From Pelotomaculum sp. (GTDB lineage Bacteria > Bacillota > Desulfotomaculia > Desulfotomaculales > Pelotomaculaceae), in the NCBI GenBank assembly GCA_018435055.1, contig JAHDOA010000044.1, positions 1 to 38,574 on the forward strand: a stretch of DNA of 38,574 bases, read 5' to 3'. The notes below the pieces were generated by a model that worked only from the letters and a program-made list of their open reading frames with translations, did not search any database and had not been told where the DNA came from. How positions within the stretch are numbered: position 1 is the stretch's first letter; every line of letters starts with the position of its first letter. Positions 1 to 8,151 of this stretch are shown here, piece after piece. Made by a program: the position numbers and the translations under genes.

Positions 1-1
1 A

Positions 2-391
2 ATGGAGGAAATTGCTATGAGCAACCCAGGTATTAAAAAAGCGTTGACCATTGAGCAGATCTTTCAAAAAAATAAGAGAGAACGCAGGGTGTATGAATTA
101 AGAGAGAAGGCGTACAGAGACGAACTCTCCGCATTGGCCGGAGCCAGGGCGGAAGGAGAGGCTGCGGGAGAAGCCAGGGGAGAAGCCAGGGGAGAAGCTA
201 AGGGTAGACAGGAGGCCATTTGCAAATACCTGGAGGCCAGGTTCGGGGACGCTTCGTTAGGCTTGCAAGAGAAAGTCAAGCAGCACACCGAAATAGAAAA
301 ACTGGACAAAATTATAAATAAGATATACACTGTCCGTTCGCTTGAAGAGGCCGGCGCTGTCATTAACGGTACCGGTAGCGTCTATAGTTGA
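2..391 (+). CDS. C-terminal part of an Rpn / PD-(D/E)XK transposase-like nuclease (cut by window edge)
   Basis: The reading frame is open at the left edge and ends at TGA 389-391, so only about 129 C-terminal residues are visible. The tail is a charged helical segment with an EARGEARGEAKG repeat (from a 12-bp tandem DNA repeat near 168-200), followed by a helical end with EKLDKIINKIYTVRSLEEAGAVI. This arrangement is typical of the C-terminus of Rpn-family (PD-(D/E)XK transposase-like) proteins, which are about 300 residues long and carry the nuclease domain N-terminally, outside this window. Rpn proteins are recombination-promoting nucleases that are usually multicopy and mobile. The ATG at position 2 is unlikely to be the true start. 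The family call rests on the tail only. Confidence 0.6.
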   Translation: MEEIAMSNPGIKKALTIEQIFQKNKRERRVYELREKAYRDELSALAGARAEGEAAGEARGEARGEAKGRQEAICKYLEARFGDASLGLQEKVKQHTEIEKLDKIINKIYTVRSLEEAGAVINGTGSVYS

Positions 392-565
392 AAAAGTTTT
401 TACACCCGACCTTCTAAAGTTATTTATTGTTTCTTGTACGATAGGTGTTAAATTATCATTAAAAAAACTCGTCATAAGACCACCTCTATTATGTAATCAG
501 CTAAAAACGAAAAGAAATGGCAGATTCGGACTAAGCCACCGGTTGCCTTAACGGATATTTTAGGT

Positions 566-597
566 AAAGAGTCTCACGATTTCTCGTGAGACTCTTT
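566..597 (-). terminator. Strong hairpin downstream of the split flagellin
   Basis: A 14-bp perfect stem (566-579 with 584-597) closes a 4-nt loop about 14 nt beyond the flagellin exon 2 stop codon. Only a short T run follows on either strand, and the better one is on plus (TTTGCTTTT). It may act in both directions, between the convergent Rpn-like gene and the flagellin. The 392-565 stretch before it holds no clear gene. Confidence 0.6.
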
Positions 598-610
598 GCT
601 TTTAACTGTG

Positions 611-659
611 TTACCGCAGGAGCTGGAGAACTCCCTGAGGTTGTTGATTGGCCTGTGCT
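611..659 (-). pseudogene. Flagellin exon 2: C-terminal end beyond the group I intron
   Basis: Read on minus, this piece encodes AQANQQPQGVLQLLR and TAA, exactly the C-terminus of the intact flagellin at 18113-20947. It is separated from the rest of its gene by a 348-nt intron. If the splice joins 1008 to 659, the broken codon becomes CTA (Leu) and the protein reads QAMLAQANQQPQG without a gap, as in the intact paralogue. Without splicing, translation runs into the intron and stops after a few foreign residues (EVPAA). It is typed as pseudogene because the 5' end of the whole gene is missing; the exon itself is undamaged. Confidence 0.85.
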
Positions 660-1007
660 CTGCCGGCCCGCCGGTTTTCACCGGCGCCTAGACTATATCT
701 TCATCCTGCCCTGGCGGGCGGGAGCCGGGCGCTTCGGGTACTCCGATACCCTACGGGCTTCATCACCATGCCTTGCCGGCTCAGGTGGTATGCCCTAGTC
801 GTTGAACCTTCCCCAACCTTTCGGTACAGGGGCTTGGCTGCTGATTGCCCAATCCCTTCATTTTTTTAAACCTTTACGTTTGCCGTTTCCAGCTCCGCTG
901 TGGTATGAGGGGCTATCAGGGGTTTCCAGCAATTCACCCGGTGATTCTCCCGGAAGTTACCCTCCGGGACGCCTGTGGTTCCGTCGCCTTAGGCGGCTGG
1001 AACTTCA
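660..1007 (-). ncRNA. Group I self-splicing intron inside a flagellin gene
   Basis: The four conserved group I core elements occur in order on minus: P (AATTGCTGGAAACCCC, 934-919), Q (AATCAGCAGCCAAGCCCC, 846-829), R (GTTCAACGACTA, 807-796) and S (AAGATATAGTCT, 701-690). R and S supply the P7 pairing GACTA/TAGTC that forms the guanosine site. At the 5' end, exon sequence ATGCT pairs with GGCGT inside the intron (P1), with the required U.G pair at the splice site and an extended P1 hairpin. The intron ends in G at 660. A P2 hairpin (TCCCGGA/TCCGGGA) and a P9-like hairpin (CGCCGG/CCGGCG) are visible. It is 348 nt and too short for a homing endonuclease. Splicing restores the flagellin C-terminus exactly, which supports both boundaries. 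Group I introns are known from a Geobacillus flagellin gene. The subgroup was not determined. Confidence 0.92.
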
Positions 1008-3391
1008 AGCATGGCCTGGGCTGCTTGTGAGAGGATGTTTAGTTTGGTGAACTCCATCATTTCCTTGGCCATGTCAACGTCTCTAATGCGGGATTCCGCT
1101 GAGGATAGGTTTTCAGAAGACGTACCCAGGTTGTTGATGGTGTGTTCTAACCTATTTTGGTAGGCACCCAGCTTGGAACGCTCGGCGGATACGGTTTCAA
1201 TGGCATCGTTGATAACACTGACAGCTGCGGTTGCTTTTTGGTGATCTGAAACATCCAGCGCATATTCAACATTAACATTATCTGTGCCGTTAGTTATATT
1301 TGCAGTAGCTACATAAGATGCTTCTACACCATTCTTAGCTGTTGCCTTGGCGCCGGATTCCTTGCCGCTCACGCCAAGGGCTGCGGATCTCATATCGTTT
1401 ACTTCGATGGTCATGCTTTGACCGCTGTTAGCTCCCACTTGGAAAGAAGCCTGGAAATTCACATTTTTATTAGTACTGGTTTCAGCCGTAACGGCAGTCA
1501 TAGATTCTTTGCCTGACTTTTGGGTTAAGGTAATGCGGTTACTGGAGGCCTCAACGTCATATTTTTCACTGAGGGCAGAATTGGCCGCAATGGCATTGGC
1601 TAAATTTGTTGCCTGCTGGGTGGTATCTGCCGCATACAGTACGGCTGTGCCTTTTGACAGTCCGGCATGATTGACGTTATCTGTTACTTCGATGTTTACA
1701 CCACCGACTGAATACCTGCCACCTACCGCTACCGATTCATCCACGTTGAAAGAATATTTGCCTTGTACGGCATCATTGGTCGGTCCCACAACCATGCCAC
1801 CAGTAACGGCTGCGCCTGTGGCTTGCATTGTTTTTTCACGCAGGGTTATTTTAGCGCCGTCTACAATGGCATCAAAACGTGCATTTAAGGTGCTATTGGC
1901 ATTAATCGCCGCGGCTAAACTAATTGCCTGTTGTGCTTTATCAGTACCTACATTAAACTCGCCACTGGCGGCCTTGGCGTCAGAGGCAACAGAGGTAAAG
2001 GTTTGACCGGCAATATTAATGCTAGCCCCTGCTTTTTCAAAGGCTGTGTTTATTTCGAAGCTATACTCCCCGCGAACTTCTGTTACACCATCTGTTGTAG
2101 CTTTTGCTGCTGTAGCACCTGCTACATCACCTGATACTGCTAACGCAAATGCATTATTCTTATCTCCATCTTCTTTTGTGCCAGTGATTTTTATTTTGTT
2201 GGTATCTGTTTCAAAAGTAAAGTTTGCCAGTGAGCCTGTAGAAGGCTGGGCTGCTTTTACAGCATTAAAGGCATCGACAATTTGCTGAGCTTGTGCTGCT
2301 TGGTCTCCTGTAGTGTCAATAACTAAATTGGCACCCACTTGGTTAACACCACTGATTCCATCAGTTGCACTATCGACACCCGTAATATTGATCGTTACAC
2401 CAGCAAAGGATATAGTACCGGATTGGCCATTAGTTAAAGCGGTTAAATCACCGGATAGCCACTGTGCTGCTACTGCGGCTTTGCTAGAGGCTACTGTGGT
2501 AATAGGGATAGATGATGAGCCTGCGGTAACCTCTGTAACACCTGCAGTAGTTAACTGGGTTGCACCATCATTTGTTAAACCCATTGTTCCAGTAATTACT
2601 TCACCATTATTGCTATCACCTTGAGCTGTTGTTCCTGTTATTGTTACGTTATTAGCTGCAGTAAATGTAAAACCTTCTAGTTCAGTAGTAGCTGCATCAG
2701 CTTGGTAAGCTTCAAGAGCAGTTTTTACAGCACCCGCTGTGGTAGCCGCTGTTGCGGTGTTAGCAATACCAATTGTTACTGTTTTCGCATTAGCATCAAC
2801 AACCGCTCCAGCTGCTGCACCAGTACTAACTGTAACTGTTACGCCTTTAAAAATAAAGGTTGCTGAAGAATTATCAGTAATTGCAGTAACAGCCCCAGTA
2901 TCCCACACTGCGGCTTCTGCTGTCGCAGGAGTAAGGGCCGCCCCACCCTTAAAAGCCCCTCCGGCGGCACCGGCCTGCATCGTGTTCATTGCAATTGCTT
3001 TTAATTCTCCGCCACCGTTCAAAAGTTTCTGGGTGTTGAACTCGGTGGTGTTGCCAATACGGTTGATTTCAGAGGTTAACTGGTTAATTTCCTTTTGAAT
3101 CTCGTTACGGTCAATATTGACGTTAGTATCGTTAGCCGCTTGGTTAGCCAGTTCCCGCATGCGCTGGAGAATAGAGTGGGCTTCGTTTAGGCCCCCCTCA
3201 GCAGTTTGAATCATAGAGATACCATCCTGGGCGTTACGGGAAGCCTGATCCAAACCGCGAATCTGAGCGCGCATCTTTTCAGAAATAGCCAAGCCAGCCG
3301 CATCATCACCAGCCTTGTTAATACGCAAACCCGCTGACAGTTTTTCCAGTGACTTTTGAGTGTTAATACTATTGGTACTCAACTGACGAAA
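1008..3391 (-). pseudogene. Flagellin exon 1, missing its 5' end
   Basis: This encodes the flagellin body: the N-terminal D0/D1 helices ([20 protein letters not shown], then the [12 protein letters not shown] segment), a very long central region rich in Ala, Thr, Val and Gly (about 550 residues with repeated domain-like units), and the C-terminal D1/D0 helices to QAAQAML. Homology with the intact flagellin stops abruptly at the codon equivalent to Tyr13 (3389-3391). Upstream residues (to an in-frame ATG at 3476-3478) are unrelated. The first 12 residues of D0, the ribosome site and a SigD promoter are all absent. Flagellin needs both terminal D0 helices for export and polymerisation, so this copy is probably not functional as it stands. 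Its central region differs strongly from the intact copy, so it is not a recent duplicate. Loss of the 5' end is best explained by arrival of the neighbouring island or a later deletion. Confidence 0.85.
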
Positions 3392-3567
3392 AGCAACGTC
3401 CAAACTCCACCCAAATTCCTGTTTTTTCCTGCCCCACAGGCCAAGCAACTCAAGGACAGAGCCATTCCTGTTGCACAACCATTTGAAGCTAAAAACAGAA
3501 CGGAAAGTTCCGTTTCCAAAAGGGCTTGTTGCAAAAGGAAACCAAAATGTTTTGGAAGCAAATTCCT
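3392..3567. other. Junction between truncated flagellin and mobile island
   Basis: This is the first non-flagellin sequence to the right of the flagellin break. It holds short palindromes (AACGGAA/TTCCGTT at 3499-3514; CCAAAA/TTTTGG at 3542-3555) and several scattered TTTGGAAA-like units. It may be the end of the integrated element, but I found no matching copy near the right side of the island, so no att site is claimed. Confidence 0.4.
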
Positions 3568-3702
3568 CTACACTTTGGTTTCCAGTGGTTTTCCAAATGG
3601 TTGTCTTGGAAGCCCAACAAATTCAACGGATGCCGCACCTGGCTTGTCTCTGTTGCAATTTCCGAGAACAATGTCTCCGGTTTTGTAACATGCCAGCATC
3701 AT
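3568..3702 (-). CDS. Small 44-residue protein, translationally coupled
   Basis: A short frame starts at an ATG that overlaps the stop codon of the upstream gene (ATGA at 3702-3699), immediately followed by a second ATG, and ends at TAG 3570-3568. The product begins [19 protein letters not shown] and continues [20 protein letters not shown]. It has two cysteines and no signal peptide or membrane segment. The four-base overlap is the usual arrangement for translational coupling, which is the main reason to believe it. I do not recognise the family. It would be the last gene of the integrase-side operon. A weak hairpin (3542-3555) follows it. Confidence 0.5.
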   Translation of the reverse strand: MMLACYKTGDIVLGNCNRDKPGAASVEFVGLPRQPFGKPLETKV

Positions 3703-4535
3703 TTTTTCAGGATTGTTTCAATTTCCCTTTCGTAGCCGTAACGCTTGAAAAATTCCACCAAGGCAATCTCGAAAATGTCTCTCTGGGCAATGTTCTTCTC
3801 AGCACTGTAATCCCGAACCATCTGGTCAAGTTGGTTTGACATGTGCACAGACTTGGTGACAAAAACACCTGGAATACTGTAGCGTGGTAAACTGCCTGTG
3901 GAAAGCTGCTCTGCCACCCTTGCCAGCAACCCCTTGAGGGCAACTTCGTTTGATTTTAGGAACTGTAGCAGGGGTAGATAGCTCTGGATTGTAGCATCCT
4001 CCAATTCACATGGACTAGCAGTCACCACTTGTGAGCTTTCAGTCAATTTTTCTTCTGGTTCCTTCACATCCTGCCGTTTCCCTATGGCTATCACATTGTC
4101 ATTCACCTCTGGGGGTTCTTCATCATTACTTTTTCCTTCCATTATATAGTTGGCCACCTGTGAATCCCAGGTGTAACCCTTTGACTTCATATAAACTGCC
4201 AGATCCCTGTGACTCTCAAAGCCTACCCTGTTTGCTATTTCCTTGGCATCCATACCACCCTTAGCAAACAAAGCAAGGACTTCTCTAACCTTGTCGAGGG
4301 TAGTGGCATCTTCTGTCCTTGCATACCTACCAGAGTTCCTACTGCTGGTGAGCACATAGGTTCCCCCTAGTCTATCCCAGGAATACCCTTGTCTTCTCAT
4401 AAAAATGTCCATTGTTCTGTAGTTCTTGTAGCCTAATTCCAGGGCAATATCATTCCGTTGCCTTTTGGACTGCAATCCCTGAAGGATGTGCTTCACCTTT
4501 TCATCCTGGCTCATATCTAGTAAAGCCTGTTGCAT
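3699..4535 (-). CDS. Putative DNA-binding protein: two related HTH-like repeats plus a ribbon-helix-helix-like end
   Basis: This protein of 278 residues is not assigned to a named family. Residues about 10-62 and 80-132 are related copies: each has a short helix pair, a segment like IALELGYKNYRTMDIFMRR or IANRVGFESHRDLAVYMKS, and the ending GY(S/T)WD. The first half of each copy looks like a helix-turn-helix. After an acidic linker, residues about 225-270 (TKSVHMSNQLDQMV, then a helix and FEIALVEFFKRYGY) have the pattern of a ribbon-helix-helix domain. Together this suggests a sequence-specific DNA-binding protein, for example a partition, excision or regulatory factor of the element. It lies just downstream of a tyrosine recombinase gene. 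The start is an ATG preceded by AGGAGATGG. The domain reading is inference from the sequence pattern. Confidence 0.6.
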   Translation of the reverse strand: MQQALLDMSQDEKVKHILQGLQSKRQRNDIALELGYKNYRTMDIFMRRQGYSWDRLGGTYVLTSSRNSGRYARTEDATTLDKVREVLALFAKGGMDAKEIANRVGFESHRDLAVYMKSKGYTWDSQVANYIMEGKSNDEEPPEVNDNVIAIGKRQDVKEPEEKLTESSQVVTASPCELEDATIQSYLPLLQFLKSNEVALKGLLARVAEQLSTGSLPRYSIPGVFVTKSVHMSNQLDQMVRDYSAEKNIAQRDIFEIALVEFFKRYGYEREIETILKK

Positions 4536-4616
4536 GAAATTCCATCTCCTTTTGAAATATTGCTTTCAAGTCTAAAAAATGTCCCTCTCCAAACAAATTG
4601 GAGAAGGACGAAAATA

Positions 4617-5471
4617 CTAAAGGACGTTGACTGCATCTTCAAGTTGGGAAGTATCGGTGTGGGTGTAAACTGAGGTAACCTTGATATCGGAGTGCCCGAG
4701 CAATTTGCTAATATGAACAATGTTGATGTTCTTAGCTACCAGTTGACTGGCAAAGGCATGCCTAAAGGTGTGGGCAGTGACATTTTTCTTCAGATTTAGT
4801 TTCTGTCTTGTCTGCCGAATGGCTCGATCAACAGTCATCTTGGATACCCTTCCTGTCTTTTCAGTAGCGAAAAAGTGTTCTGAATTTACTCTCCAAGCAA
4901 CATAATCCAGAAGCAGGTCACGAAGCTTGCCGCAAATTGGTATTGTTCGGTCCTTGCGACCTTTACCATTTACCACCTTGATCACTTTCTTTTCTAAATT
5001 CACATCATCCACCTTTAGGTTGGTAATCTCTGAAATTCTAAGCCCCGTGTAATACATGGCCAGGACTATCACCCTGGCAAGATCATGATCCATGGCCCTA
5101 GCAAAATCCATGACTTCTTTTTCAGACAAATAGTCCCTTTCCTTCAAGGGAACCTTGATGGACTCAATTTCCGAGGCAATATCTTCCTTACACAGCTTCT
5201 TTTTGTAGGCATACTTGAGAAACATTTTGATGCTGATAGAGGCTCTTTTTCGGCTAGCTGGTTGGTACTTTCGTTCCTCCTTTAGCATCAACAGGTATTT
5301 TTCAATGTCTCGTATGGTAATGTCCTCAACAAAGGCTGGGCAATTGTATTCGGCCTCAAGCCACCTCAGGAAGGAATCGAGGTCAATGCTGTAGCCTTCA
5401 AGTGTTGCGGGACTTTTGTCGGTTGTAGTTAGATATTCCTTGTATTCTTCCAAAGAGCTGGATAGTAACAT
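4617..5471 (-). CDS. Tyrosine recombinase / integrase, XerC/D-like (first)
   Basis: A 284-residue protein of normal XerC/D size. The N-terminal SAM-like core-binding domain spans about residues 5-95 and the catalytic domain about 115-284. The catalytic set is complete: Arg145 in TGLRISE, Lys170 in NGKGRKDR, His234 and Arg237 in AHTFRHAF, His260 in LLGHSD, and the nucleophile Tyr269 in TSVYTH. Such enzymes cut and join att or dif-type sites without external energy. The gene is at the left part of the island, next to the flagellin junction and upstream of the DNA-binding protein at 3699, so it is a candidate for integrating or resolving the element. The ATG start is preceded by AAGGAGGGAAG. Its relation to the second recombinase at 15336 is distant. 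Confidence 0.9.
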   Translation of the reverse strand: MLLSSSLEEYKEYLTTTDKSPATLEGYSIDLDSFLRWLEAEYNCPAFVEDITIRDIEKYLLMLKEERKYQPASRKRASISIKMFLKYAYKKKLCKEDIASEIESIKVPLKERDYLSEKEVMDFARAMDHDLARVIVLAMYYTGLRISEITNLKVDDVNLEKKVIKVVNGKGRKDRTIPICGKLRDLLLDYVAWRVNSEHFFATEKTGRVSKMTVDRAIRQTRQKLNLKKNVTAHTFRHAFASQLVAKNINIVHISKLLGHSDIKVTSVYTHTDTSQLEDAVNVL

Positions 5472-5583
5472 CTGCTTCCCTCCTTGTCTAACATTCTAGT
5501 ACTATAAGAATAATATATGTTCCAAAATAGTGCATTGACGTATTTTCCCCCAACTGCAGTGGCTGAAAAAGCTTTATTCTGAG

Positions 5584-5637
5584 ATCCTCTTTAGGAGAGA
5601 AAAAAATTTACAAAAAATTTTCCTTTCCCTAGAGGAT
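5584..5637 (-). terminator. Imperfect inverted repeat between polymerase and integrase genes
   Basis: ATCCTCT (5584-5590) pairs with AGAGGAT (5631-5637), followed inward by a shorter AGG/CCT match around a very A/T-rich centre. It begins about 12 nt after the polymerase stop codon and could act as a weak terminator or processing site. Confidence 0.4.
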
Positions 5638-5648
5638 GTTTCAAAATG

Positions 5649-8033
5649 TCAGCTTCTCAGCCACAAATCGTGCCGATACTTCTGTTCCTTTTTCACCGCC
5701 CAGCTATCACCCACTGCAGCAGAGATTTCAATGGGTGTGCTGGTGATGATTTGTTGCCAGGCTTCGGCCATTGCTTCGAGCAATAGTTCCTTTACATGTT
5801 CTGCTTTGTCTGCAGGTGCCTCCAGAACAAGTTCATCGTGCAAGGTAATGATTAGGTACACATCTTCCCAACCTTTGACGACCAATTTGTGGTAGACTTT
5901 TGCCATAGCTAGCTTGATGATGTTTGCTCCTGTCCCCTGGTCAGGGGTGTTATAGAGTTCCGTCACTGCACCTACTTTGGCAACATAGGGCTTGCCTGAC
6001 TTGCGAGCTTCCTTTTGCTCCTTTGGAAACACTCTGACTCTTCCACAAAGAGCAGCTGTCCCTGGCCTCCATTCAAAGCAATAGCCTTTGGTGAAATTGT
6101 GTTGATGAAAAACCCCGAAACGATTCTCAAACTGGTACTGAGACTCCTGTTTCTGCCAACTTGCAACACCATCGTAAATCTGGAAGAATTTTTCCTTTGC
6201 TAGGTCCGCTTCATCTTGTGTCATGCGAACGCCGTAAGAATTCTCAGCATATTCCCTCAGACCGGCAGCACTCATGCCGTAGATGAGACCAAAATTAACA
6301 GCTTTGGCTGCCTGCCTCTCATCCCTGCCCACCTCTTCTATTGCCTTTCCTGTCAGGTTAGCAGCTGTGTAAGAATGAACGTCCAAGCCATCGTTGAAGG
6401 CTTTAAGAAGCGTCTTGTCCTCCGACAACTCGGCCATAATCGCCATTTCAATGGCGGAATAGTCACCAGAGATTAACTTTTCACCCTCACCTGGATTGAA
6501 AAGCCCACGAATATCTTCGTCATGAGAAACCTGCTGAAGGTTAGGATTTGAAGCAGAAAACCTCCCCACCCCAAGGGGATTCAACTGCCTTAAACTCGTG
6601 TGCAACCGATTTGTTTCTGAGTGGATTTTTCCTAGGTAACTCTCTAGTCCATCTATTCTTGATTTCAGTGAGCGGTACTCCCCAAGCCTTTGAATGAATT
6701 TCTTTAGCTGACTACCCTCAGGTAGTCTTCCCTCTACTCGATAGATCACCGACTTGTTGGAAACAACAGGAAAGACTTCCCGTTGTTGTGTCTCTTTATT
6801 GAAGAAATCAAATTGCGATCCATCCTGAGACAGCACCTTTTCCCGATCCCCAAACCACTGGAGACAAGCTTTCAAATCAACGTAGGAATTTAGGTTCAGC
6901 AATCCCGCTGTCTGCTTATTGCCCTTTTTGGGTGGTGGAACAAACCCGAGATCTTTTACTTCCGACTGAATCGCTTGTTCCAATAGCAAAAGTTTTTGTT
7001 TCTCCTGCTTTTGCAATCGCCTTGTTTCTGCTGCGTTAAAGGGAACACCCGCCCATTCTATTTCTGCTGTTGCAGGGAGACAGTCAAATTCGATCTGGGC
7101 AGTTTCTAGCACTTCGTTTTTATAGAGCAGGTTAGAAAGGATTTCAGCCAATGGTATAAGGATAGCCGCGTCTAAGGCTGCATAGCGGATCATTTCCTCC
7201 GATATTTCCTGCTCCCAATTATCCTTTTGATGACTCTTGTCTAGCAACACACCTAGGTGCCTATAGGCCAAATCTCGAAGCCTGTGTGTGGGGTAATACA
7301 CCTTAACCCGCTTTCCGTAAATCATTTTTGTATCTACCTCAAAGTAGATCTCCTGCTTGTTCAGGTCCACAAACATGGTTTTTTTGTCTACAGTTTCCTT
7401 GCAAATCCCATTTCGTTGGCACCAATCTTCCATCTGACTCTCAGGAATATAGTCACCCGCGGTGGCCAATTGACTAGCCAACATAGTATCGAAAAGATTC
7501 CTGGCGTTGACCCGTTTCTTCCATTGCTGCCTCAGCATCTTTTGTTCAAACACTCCGTTGTGAGTGATCACTTGAATGTTGGAGCTTTCCATAAGCTCCA
7601 CTAATCCTGGAAGAATCTCATCCTGGTTAAATTCTTTTATATCCAGCACGTAGACTATGGCAGAGGTGCCATTGACAGGTTCCAGACCGTTATCTTTTAC
7701 TAGCTGATTTCTTTGCTGGCCGCCATATCTTGGAATTGCTAGCTGAATGAGTCGTATCTCATCCAACCAAGGATCAAGGCCCGTGGTTTCAAAATCCAGG
7801 CCACATTTCTTCGCCCCCCTCACTTGCCATAGGGCTTGCTCCCACTCCTTGAAATCCGTAATCCTTTTGATTTCCATTTGGTCAAACCAGTCATTCCAGC
7901 CGGCACCATTCACCTGATTCGTTGGTAAGAGAACCGTATCTTTGTTTTCTGTTACGGGTTGTGGTGCAAAGTTCTGTGTATTTTTAACGATTTGCTCAAA
8001 CCATTTTCTTGTTTGTTCTTGTAAAAATGTCAT
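5649..8033 (-). CDS. Family A DNA polymerase with 3'-5' proofreading domain (element-encoded)
   Basis: At 794 residues it is shorter than cellular Pol I because it lacks the 5'-3' exonuclease domain. The DEDD proofreading exonuclease is complete: Exo I DFETTGLDP (80-88), Exo II THNGVFEQ (157-164), Asp182 and Exo III YAALDA (284-289). The polymerase palm has motif A GDYSAIE (Asp524), motif B RQAAKAVNFGLIYG (573-586) and motif C LHDELV (His732, Asp733, Glu734), so both activities should be intact. Polymerases of this build are found in phages and plasmids. The gene lies directly downstream of the primase-helicase and reads the same way, which points to a private replication module of the mobile element rather than a housekeeping enzyme. 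The ATG start follows AGGAGG. Confidence 0.93.
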   Translation of the reverse strand: MTFLQEQTRKWFEQIVKNTQNFAPQPVTENKDTVLLPTNQVNGAGWNDWFDQMEIKRITDFKEWEQALWQVRGAKKCGLDFETTGLDPWLDEIRLIQLAIPRYGGQQRNQLVKDNGLEPVNGTSAIVYVLDIKEFNQDEILPGLVELMESSNIQVITHNGVFEQKMLRQQWKKRVNARNLFDTMLASQLATAGDYIPESQMEDWCQRNGICKETVDKKTMFVDLNKQEIYFEVDTKMIYGKRVKVYYPTHRLRDLAYRHLGVLLDKSHQKDNWEQEISEEMIRYAALDAAILIPLAEILSNLLYKNEVLETAQIEFDCLPATAEIEWAGVPFNAAETRRLQKQEKQKLLLLEQAIQSEVKDLGFVPPPKKGNKQTAGLLNLNSYVDLKACLQWFGDREKVLSQDGSQFDFFNKETQQREVFPVVSNKSVIYRVEGRLPEGSQLKKFIQRLGEYRSLKSRIDGLESYLGKIHSETNRLHTSLRQLNPLGVGRFSASNPNLQQVSHDEDIRGLFNPGEGEKLISGDYSAIEMAIMAELSEDKTLLKAFNDGLDVHSYTAANLTGKAIEEVGRDERQAAKAVNFGLIYGMSAAGLREYAENSYGVRMTQDEADLAKEKFFQIYDGVASWQKQESQYQFENRFGVFHQHNFTKGYCFEWRPGTAALCGRVRVFPKEQKEARKSGKPYVAKVGAVTELYNTPDQGTGANIIKLAMAKVYHKLVVKGWEDVYLIITLHDELVLEAPADKAEHVKELLLEAMAEAWQQIITSTPIEISAAVGDSWAVKKEQKYRHDLWLRS

Positions 8034-8091
8034 CTTGATTCCTCCTATCTCTCTCTATTGGCTGAGTATTCTCTACGAAAACTAAAACGTA

Positions 8092-8126
8092 GGGTGAGAA
8101 AAACGGTAAAAATTTTTTTCTCACCC
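8092..8126 (-). terminator. Hairpin between primase-helicase and polymerase genes
   Basis: GGGTGAGAAAAA pairs with the opposite TTTTTTTCTCACCC arm, giving a stem of about 12 bp starting about 25 nt after the primase-helicase stop codon. The U-rich arm lies inside the stem rather than after it, so it may attenuate or stabilise the message instead of ending it. Confidence 0.5.
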
Positions 8127-8151
8127 TCAAGGATTGTCATTTTTCTATTCA

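Noticed and set aside
989-3478. A single 829-residue flagellin gene ending EVPAA
   Set aside because: Both ends are artefacts: the last residues come from the group I intron, and the first 29 or so are foreign sequence beyond the flagellin break.
3392-3720. A second intron disrupting the flagellin 5' end
   Set aside because: The sequence has no group I core elements or group II 5' end/domain V, and no flagellin 5' exon lies beyond it.
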